Shown here: positions 34,860 to 38,245 of the stretch, piece after piece
Position numbering within the stretch: position 1 is the first letter of the stretch
Layout of the letters: each line of letters starts with the position of its first letter
Origin: Acidocella sp.
GTDB lineage: Bacteria > Pseudomonadota > Alphaproteobacteria > Acetobacterales > Acetobacteraceae
Length of the DNA stretch: 38,245 bases
Direction of reading: 5' to 3'
Assembly (NCBI GenBank): GCA_031291755.1
Contig: JARLIK010000020.1
Span: forward strand, 1 to 38,245
Program-made: the position numbers and the translations under genes
The notes under the pieces: model-generated
Database searches by the model: none
What the model was told of the DNA's origin: nothing
Seen by the model: only the letters and a program-made list of their open reading frames with translations

Positions 34860-35414
34860 TTAGGCAGCCTGGGTGACGGACTGCACTTCAGGGATATAAT
34901 GTTTCAGCAGATTCTCAATCCCATGCTTCAGCGTGGCGGTGGAGGAGGGGCAGCCAGCGCAGGACCCCTGCATCTTCAAGGTCACCACGCCATTGCGAAA
35001 CCCACGGAAAATAATATCGCCGCCGTCGCCGGCCACCGCCGGGCGCACGCGGGTTTCCAGCAATTCCTTGATCTGGTTGGCAATTTCCACATCTTCCGGC
35101 GCCACATCCTCAGCCACCAACTGGGCCTTTTCGCTCATGACCGGCTTGCCGGCGACAAAATGCTCCATGATCACGCCCAGCACCTGCGGCTTCAATGCCT
35201 GCCATTCGGTCTCGCCGGATTTGGTGATGGTGACAAAATCACCGCCCAAAAACACCCGCGCGACTCCGGGCAGGCCAAACAGCGCATCCGCCAGCGGGCT
35301 GATCAGCGCCGCGTCAGCATCGGCAAAATCCGCCGTGTGCCCTACCAGAACATCCCGCCCTGGCAGAAATTTCAGTGTCGCCGGGTTGGGCGTGCCTTCG
35401 GTCTCGATGAACAT
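34860..35414 (-). CDS. NifU-like Fe-S scaffold/carrier (Nfu type)
   Basis: 184 residues. The N-terminal Nfu_N domain (MFIETEGTPNPATLKFLPG, about 1-90) and the C-terminal NifU domain (about 110-180) with GSCAGCPSS (CxxC for a bridging [4Fe-4S] cluster) are complete. Nfu proteins deliver clusters to targets such as lipoyl synthase and aconitase. Iron-sulfur users in this window include MiaB, QueG, fumarase and HiPIP. It opens the minus-strand operon to rimI and is divergent from the ferritin-like gene. Confidence 0.94.
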   Translation of the reverse strand: MFIETEGTPNPATLKFLPGRDVLVGHTADFADADAALISPLADALFGLPGVARVFLGGDFVTITKSGETEWQALKPQVLGVIMEHFVAGKPVMSEKAQLVAEDVAPEDVEIANQIKELLETRVRPAVAGDGGDIIFRGFRNGVVTLKMQGSCAGCPSSTATLKHGIENLLKHYIPEVQSVTQAA

Positions 35415-35575
35415 GGTATCTATCCCTTTACTTAATCAGGACCGAACAGGTCCGGTTGCCCAATAGATTGCTTGTTTCCCCGGCAAAGACAAGGGCAGAG
35501 AGCACTGCCATGTGACCTGCCCTGCAATAATCACTTGATTTGAACACCGGACTCATGAAATATAGAGTCTCAATT

Positions 35576-35594
35576 GCGAATGATTATCATTATT
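35576..35594. promoter_or_regulatory. Fur-box-like operator upstream of the ferritin-like gene
   Basis: The 19 bases match the classical Fur box at 15 of 19 positions. The core AATGATTATCATT (35579-35591) is symmetric apart from its central base. It lies 30 bp before the ATG of the ferritin-like gene, a position fit for control of it. Binding by the Fur-family protein encoded at 32448 is inferred. Confidence 0.6.
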
Positions 35595-35624
35595 AATTAA
35601 GCGAGTGATTAGGGATCAGTCACC

Positions 35625-36167
35625 ATGTTCAACCAGCAAATTGTCGCCGAGAATTTTTTCCTGAAAGATGTCAACGCCCTGCGCGACAGCGTGAAGCCCT
35701 ATCTGACCACTGAACCGCCAGCGGACCCCGCGCCCTCAATCGCCCTGCTGCAAACCGTTCTGGCGGCTGAGATTGTTTGTGTCCTGCGCTACACCATGAT
35801 CTCGGTCTCGCAGGACGGCTTGCAAAGTGCCTGGATCGGCACCGAGTTCCAGGAACAGGCCAATGATGAGCGCAAGCACATGGCGATGGCGGCTGCGCGG
35901 ATCCAGCAACTCGGCGGCACCCCCAACTTCAACCCGCCGGGCCTCGCCTCCCGTGCCGCCGGGCCAGGGACCTATGACGGCAATTTCGCCAAACGGGTGA
36001 ACGAAAACCTCGAAGCCGAACAATCCGTCATCGCGCATTACCGCGACCTGATCACCTACTTCGCCCCCCGCGATGCGCAAACCTGCGCCATGCTGGAAGA
36101 CATCATCCGTGACGAGGAAGACCACACCAGCGACATGGCGGATTTATTAGGCGCGTATGTTTCGTAA
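35625..36167 (+). CDS. Ferritin-like di-iron protein (bacterioferritin-related)
   Basis: 180 residues, mostly helical. The four-helix core begins near residue 38. The di-iron ligand pattern can be traced as AAEIVCVLRY (Glu), EFQEQANDERKHM (Glu and E-R-K-H), then ENLEAEQSVIAHYRDL and IIRDEEDHTSDM (Glu and ExxH), as in bacterioferritins and rubrerythrin-like proteins. A 35-residue N-terminal extension precedes the core. The usual haem-binding Met was not identified, so haem binding is doubtful. A Fur-box-like site lies just upstream, supporting a role in iron storage or detoxification. Confidence 0.8.
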   Translation: MFNQQIVAENFFLKDVNALRDSVKPYLTTEPPADPAPSIALLQTVLAAEIVCVLRYTMISVSQDGLQSAWIGTEFQEQANDERKHMAMAAARIQQLGGTPNFNPPGLASRAAGPGTYDGNFAKRVNENLEAEQSVIAHYRDLITYFAPRDAQTCAMLEDIIRDEEDHTSDMADLLGAYVS

Positions 36168-36202
36168 GCGATAAATTTTGTCACTTCAGTTGTAGCCGTA
36201 GG

Positions 36203-36226
36203 ATGGGTGAGCGCAGCGCTACCCAT
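36203..36226. repeat. GGGTGAGCG-AGCGCTACCC palindrome, copy 1
   Basis: ATGGGT (36203-36208) pairs with ACCCAT (36221-36226), and inside it AGCG pairs with CGCT, with one bulged G. It is the first of several related palindromes toward the right end (others at 37282-37302 and 37829-37854). It lies between the converging ferritin-like and secreted-protein genes and may end both transcripts, though no T-run follows. Confidence 0.65.
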
Positions 36227-36236
36227 TCTAAGCCTA

Positions 36237-36659
36237 CTAGAACGGCGCTTTATTAAAATAGAAAGTGCAAGGCCGGGTTTCGGTGCGGGTGCCCTGGCCG
36301 GAATCGTTGTCCAACTTACCATTCACCGTAAAGGTGAGTGTCGTGCCGGCCGGAACATGGCCAACCGCGTAAGCGGGGTCGTTCGTAATTGCCGAGCCAC
36401 TGAGCGTGAGCGTGCCATCGTCACCCACTGTTCCAGTCACCATGCCAGAACCCGGCTTACCTGGCTGGCCATAACTGCCTTGTACCTGACCATTTTGGAT
36501 GAATATGCCGAAATGAAAATTAACGCCCAGCGCATCCTGGTAGTCAGGGCAGACAACGGTGGTCGTCCATTGGCCATCAAACGCGACGCCAGCCTTAGCA
36601 GTTGGTGAAGCGGCAAGCCAAATTGCCGCCATGGCGGTGATGAGACATGTTTTTAGCAT
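36237..36659 (-). CDS. Secreted protein of unknown function
   Basis: 140 residues. Signal peptide 1-23 (MLKTCLITAMAAIWLAA...AKAG). The mature part is rich in Gly, Thr and beta-prone segments (FDGQWTTTVVCP, GIFIQNGQVQGSYGQPG, GTLTLSGSAI) and has two cysteines, near residue 37 and six or seven residues from the end, which could form a disulfide. No family is recognised; the alternation suggests a small beta-barrel or sandwich. The ATG at 36659 follows GGGAGGTT at 8-9 bases; a longer frame to 36710 lacks a signal-peptide-like start. Confidence 0.75.
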   Translation of the reverse strand: MLKTCLITAMAAIWLAASPTAKAGVAFDGQWTTTVVCPDYQDALGVNFHFGIFIQNGQVQGSYGQPGKPGSGMVTGTVGDDGTLTLSGSAITNDPAYAVGHVPAGTTLTFTVNGKLDNDSGQGTRTETRPCTFYFNKAPF

Positions 36660-36747
36660 GGTTTGGTAACCTCCCACGCGGGAGGCTAGCACGGCGGCAG
36701 GGCTGAGCAAGCCTTGGCAAGCCGTGGGATGGGTGAGCAGCGCGTAG

Positions 36748-36773
36748 GGCGGATAAGCGTAGCGTCATCCGCC
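36748..36773. repeat. GGCGGAT/ATCCGCC palindrome, copy 1
   Basis: GGCGGAT (36748-36754) and ATCCGCC (36767-36773) are perfect 7-bp inverted arms with AAGCGTAGCGTC between them. A half unit related to the GGGTGAGCG palindrome (GGGATGGGTGAGC, 36726-36738) lies directly upstream. Confidence 0.65.
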
Positions 36774-36826
36774 GTCTTCTACATCAAGGGCAAATGTTTG
36801 ATACGGAACGCTATTCAAACAAAAGA

Positions 36827-36851
36827 GGCGGATTACACTGCGCTTATCCGC
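36827..36851. repeat. GGCGGAT/ATCCGCC palindrome, copy 2
   Basis: GGCGGAT (36827-36833) and ATCCGCC (36845-36851) enclose TACACTGCGCTT. This is the same arm sequence as 36748-36773, 53 bp away, with the segment between the copies unique. Such arms are common in dispersed bacterial intergenic palindromes. Confidence 0.65.
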
Positions 36852-36865
36852 CCTACGGCTTGCTA

Positions 36866-36993
36866 CTCGCCGCCCCTCCACCGTCATTCTCGCCCCCACC
36901 GTCATTATCACCCCCACCGTCATTCTCGCGAAGGCGAGAATCTTCTTCCACCAGCTTTAAGTCATGGATACCGGCCTGCGCCGGTATGACGGG
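36866..36993. repeat. Double-hairpin repeat, copy 1
   Basis: 128 bp, nearly identical to 37088-37197 except for one extra 18-bp unit. It starts with three 18-bp units of the type CCGTCATTCTCGCCCCCA. The last unit leads into hairpin 1 (ATTCTCGC-GAAG-GCGAGAAT, 36922-36941), a 26-bp linker, and hairpin 2 (ATACCGGC-CTGC-GCCGGTAT, 36968-36987). Outer arms CCGTCAT and ATGACGG bracket both hairpins. Confidence 0.8.
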
Positions 36994-37045
36994 TTGGGTA
37001 AGCATAGCGCCAGCCATTCCACAGTTAGCTTGGTGCTTTAAGAGG

Positions 37046-37065
37046 ATGCTCGCCTGCGCGAGCAT
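37046..37065. repeat. Isolated hairpin related to the double-hairpin repeat
   Basis: ATGCTCGC-CTGC-GCGAGCAT is a perfect 8-bp stem followed by GACGGG, the same end as the double-hairpin repeats on either side. It is probably a half element. Confidence 0.6.
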
Positions 37066-37087
37066 GACGGGAGGCATGGCCTTACTG

Positions 37088-37197
37088 CTCGCCGCCCCTC
37101 CACCGTCATTATCGCCCCCACCGTCATTCTCGCGAAGGCGAGAATCTTCTTCCACCAGCTTTAAGTCATGGATACTGGCCTGCGCCGGTATGACGGG
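37088..37197. repeat. Double-hairpin repeat, copy 2
   Basis: 110 bp, same orientation as copy 1. It has two instead of three 18-bp CCGTCATT units. Hairpin 2 has ATACTGGC in place of ATACCGGC, which still pairs as RNA through G-U. The flanking CTCGCCGCCCCTCCA is also shared, so the unit that duplicated is larger than the hairpins. Confidence 0.8.
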
Positions 37198-37281
37198 TGG
37201 GTGAGAGCTGCACTCACCATCATTTTTATTAACATCATGGGTATTCAATTTTTATCGATGACGTTACAATGCCCGAAAGCA

Positions 37282-37302
37282 ATGGGTAGCGCTCGGCTCA
37301 CC
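37282..37302. repeat. GGGTGAGCG palindrome, inverted copy upstream of lipoprotein gene
   Basis: Reads TGGGTAGCGCT-CGGCTCACCC over about 37283-37303, agreeing at 19 of 21 positions with the reverse complement of the copy at 37829-37854. It lies just before the AT-rich lipoprotein gene and is oriented opposite to the downstream copy. Confidence 0.6.
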
Positions 37303-37329
37303 CTTCTACGTCCTGTTAAACGGGGATAT

Positions 37330-37818
37330 ATGGTGAAAAAACTTTTCCTTTTTGGCTTTCTGTTTGCTGTTCTAGTTGGATGCGCAACAGATTATCAACC
37401 AATCGGGACCGATAGCACCGGCGGATATTACCAATCAAAAATAACTGATGATCATTATATAGTAGGATTCTCAGCTAATGCATTTACATACTCTTCCCGA
37501 GCGTATGATTTTGCGGTCTTGCACGCGGCAGAATTAGGAAACAAGTTAGGTTTCAAATATTATATTATCGAAGGGCAACGAGACGAGTCGCGATTAAATA
37601 CGTTTAATACCGGAAGTGCGAGCACTATTAACTCAACATCATATGATGGTGTTACGCAAGAAACAGTGAATACTACTTCAAATTCGATGACCGCACTTTA
37701 TCCCGGTTTTGCGTTGAGTGTGAGATATTACGATACTCAACCCTCAAATCGTAAGGGGCAGGCAAGTTTTATACCAAATGAAATCAGCAAACTTAAAGCA
37801 AAATATGGGCTAAATTAG
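37330..37818 (+). CDS. Lipoprotein, CC0125/CC1285-like family
   Basis: 162 residues. Signal with lipobox LVGC (Cys about 18), then ATDYQPIG. The core DDHYIVGFSANAFTYSSRAYDFAVLHAAELGNKLGFKYYIIE matches the CC0125/CC1285 lipoprotein pattern, with a small residue-rich turn and an alpha helix ending in G-F-x-Y. A Ser/Thr/Asn-rich loop and the strand ALSVRYY follow. The gene is visibly more AT-rich than its neighbours, with A/T-ending codons, suggesting recent acquisition. It is bracketed by inverted copies of one palindrome. The ATG at 37330 follows GGGG; a GTG one codon later is possible. Confidence 0.75.
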   Translation: MVKKLFLFGFLFAVLVGCATDYQPIGTDSTGGYYQSKITDDHYIVGFSANAFTYSSRAYDFAVLHAAELGNKLGFKYYIIEGQRDESRLNTFNTGSASTINSTSYDGVTQETVNTTSNSMTALYPGFALSVRYYDTQPSNRKGQASFIPNEISKLKAKYGLN

Positions 37819-37828
37819 CAGACCTTAG

Positions 37829-37854
37829 GTTGGGTGAGCGAAGCGCTACCCAAC
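37829..37854. repeat. GGGTGAGCG palindrome, copy downstream of lipoprotein gene
   Basis: GTTGGGT (37829-37835) pairs with ACCCAAC (37848-37854); inside, AGCG pairs with CGCT. It begins 11 bp after the lipoprotein stop and is followed by the usg stop on the other strand at 37862, so it could also serve as a bidirectional terminator. Confidence 0.65.
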
Positions 37855-37861
37855 GGCCCCC

Positions 37862-38101
37862 CTACTGCACCGTCAGCACATGTGGCGCGCTCCAGCGTGG
37901 CGGCGTGATCAGCGTGGCACTCCCCACCCTTACCGAATGCAGCTTCCCATCCAAACTGCGGCTCCAGAAATCCAGAAACTCATGCAGCTTGGGAAACCTC
38001 GGGGCCAGGTCCAAATCCTGCCAGATATAGCTCTGCAGCACCGCCGGATGGTCCGGCAAATGGTACAAAATCTCGGCGGTGGTCAGCCGGTAATCACGCA
38101 T
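37862..38101 (-). CDS. usg: Usg-family protein, 5' end displaced by an IS66 element
   Basis: 79 residues readable from the ATG at 38101. DYRLTTAEILYHLPDHPAVLQSYIWQDLDLAPRFPKLHEFLDFW and GKLHSVRV are the alphaproteobacterial Usg signature; function is unknown. Homologs have about ten more residues before DYRLTT. Here the frame upstream of 38101 runs directly into the 3' end of an IS66 transposase gene in another frame, so the extra residues in that frame are element DNA, not Usg. The ATG lies in the presumed 8-bp target site and would be an internal Met in intact homologs. Expression would depend on the element. Confidence 0.75.
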   Translation of the reverse strand: MRDYRLTTAEILYHLPDHPAVLQSYIWQDLDLAPRFPKLHEFLDFWSRSLDGKLHSVRVGSATLITPPRWSAPHVLTVQ

Positions 38102-38105
38102 TTGT

Positions 38106-38245
38106 GTAAGCGTTCGGCGTTTCCGTAGATCAGCTTGAAGATTTTGCTTGCCACGGCAACAATTCGTCGATTTTGTTGATTGGATGGCCTTCGGCAATTT
38201 TGGCGAGTATATCTCTGAGATAAGCCTCTGGGTTCACATCGTTTA
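38106..38245 (-). mobile_element. IS66-family insertion sequence, one end (runs off the window)
   Basis: The boundary is placed at 38106, where GTAAGCGTTCGGCG begins; IS66-family ends typically start GTAA. The transposase C-terminus lies 24 bp inside. The adjacent 8 bases 38098-38105 would be the target duplication, to be confirmed at the other end. The element has entered the 5' part of usg. Confidence 0.75.
38130..38245 (-). CDS. IS66-family transposase, C-terminal fragment (partial)
   Basis: 37 residues before TGA at 38132-38130: [21 protein letters not shown] followed by [10 protein letters not shown] and a short Ser tail. This is the conserved end of the IS66 TnpC transposase (AYLxDVLxRIxxHPINRIDELLPW). 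The rest lies beyond the right edge of the window, so it cannot be said whether the gene is intact. Confidence 0.85.
   Translation of the reverse strand, partial: NDVNPEAYLRDILAKIAEGHPINKIDELLPWQAKSSS

Larger units (their letters stand above)
36660..37329. other. Repeat-rich intergenic region
   Basis: 670 bp with no convincing gene. Open frames here simply read through repeats. It contains two GGCGGAT...ATCCGCC palindromes, two direct copies of a double-hairpin element (36866-36993 and 37088-37197), a single hairpin at 37046-37065, and an inverted copy of the GGGTGAGCG palindrome (37282-37302). Confidence 0.7.

Noticed and set aside
36882..36935. Regular 18-bp CCGTCATT units resembling a small CRISPR
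   Set aside because: Units are adjacent with no unique spacers, only two or three per copy, and no cas genes are near; they are part of the double-hairpin repeat.
36794..37204. A 136-codon open frame rich in Pro/Ser/Arg
   Set aside because: It reads straight through the palindromic repeats, has the same repeated peptide twice and no ribosome-binding site; it is repeat DNA without stops.
38102..38197. N-terminal extension of the Usg frame by 32 residues
   Set aside because: These codons lie in IS66 DNA, antisense-frame to the transposase end, and bear no resemblance to Usg.

Overview
The window reads as chromosomal DNA of an alphaproteobacterium, most likely an acidophilic or microaerobic member of the Acetobacteraceae (Acidocella/Acidiphilium-like). 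This is inferred from the gene mix: a Tat-exported high-potential iron-sulfur protein, an alpha-type SspB adaptor, a Usg-family protein, PhaB, ornithine-lipid OlsB and a Cys-poor Fur/Mur-type regulator, in a GC-rich background. No rRNA, tRNA or CRISPR array was seen.

Layout. Positions 1-1000 hold the end of an unknown gene, a periplasmic DsrE-like protein and a convergent HiPIP gene sharing a strong bidirectional terminator. Positions 1078-4756 carry a methyltransferase, a one-membrane-span chemoreceptor with a Cache sensor, a MaoC hydratase and a TetR regulator. The TetR gene is divergent from an EmrA/EmrB efflux operon (4849-7520), followed by a PAQR/hemolysin III protein that lacks two of the family's histidine ligands. 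Positions 8361-10411 are the most unusual part: a three-gene cassette (tiny membrane protein, Thr-rich secreted protein, Thr-rich lipoprotein) present twice in tandem with its upstream region, the second tiny gene being frameshifted. Next on the minus strand comes miaB-phoH-ybeY-corC-yoaK (14847 to 10435), then a surface-polysaccharide operon ugd-methyltransferase/glycosyltransferase-rgpF-plsC-trhO (20796 to 15012), divergent from a WecA/MraY-like transferase. After phaB and a YddG-like exporter on the plus strand comes a ten-gene minus-strand run: fur-olsB-sspB-fum-VOC-queA-tgt-queG-accD-folC (32912 to 23570). A second minus-strand run, nfu-rutE-tsaB-rimI, is convergent with a small TusA-like gene.

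The right end (35600-38245) changes character. It has a ferritin-like gene behind a good Fur box, a secreted protein of unknown function, about 670 bp of palindromic repeats, an AT-rich lipoprotein gene bracketed by inverted copies of one palindrome, and a usg gene whose 5' end has been displaced by an IS66-family element running off the window.

Working together: tRNA modification and translation genes are dense (miaB, trhO, tsaB, rimI, queA, tgt, queG, ybeY, tusA-like). Envelope and lipid genes (plsC, olsB, accD, ugd, glycosyltransferases) are interleaved with them. Many operon neighbours overlap by 4 nt (NTGA), and several downstream genes start with TTG or GTG inside that overlap, which indicates pervasive translational coupling.
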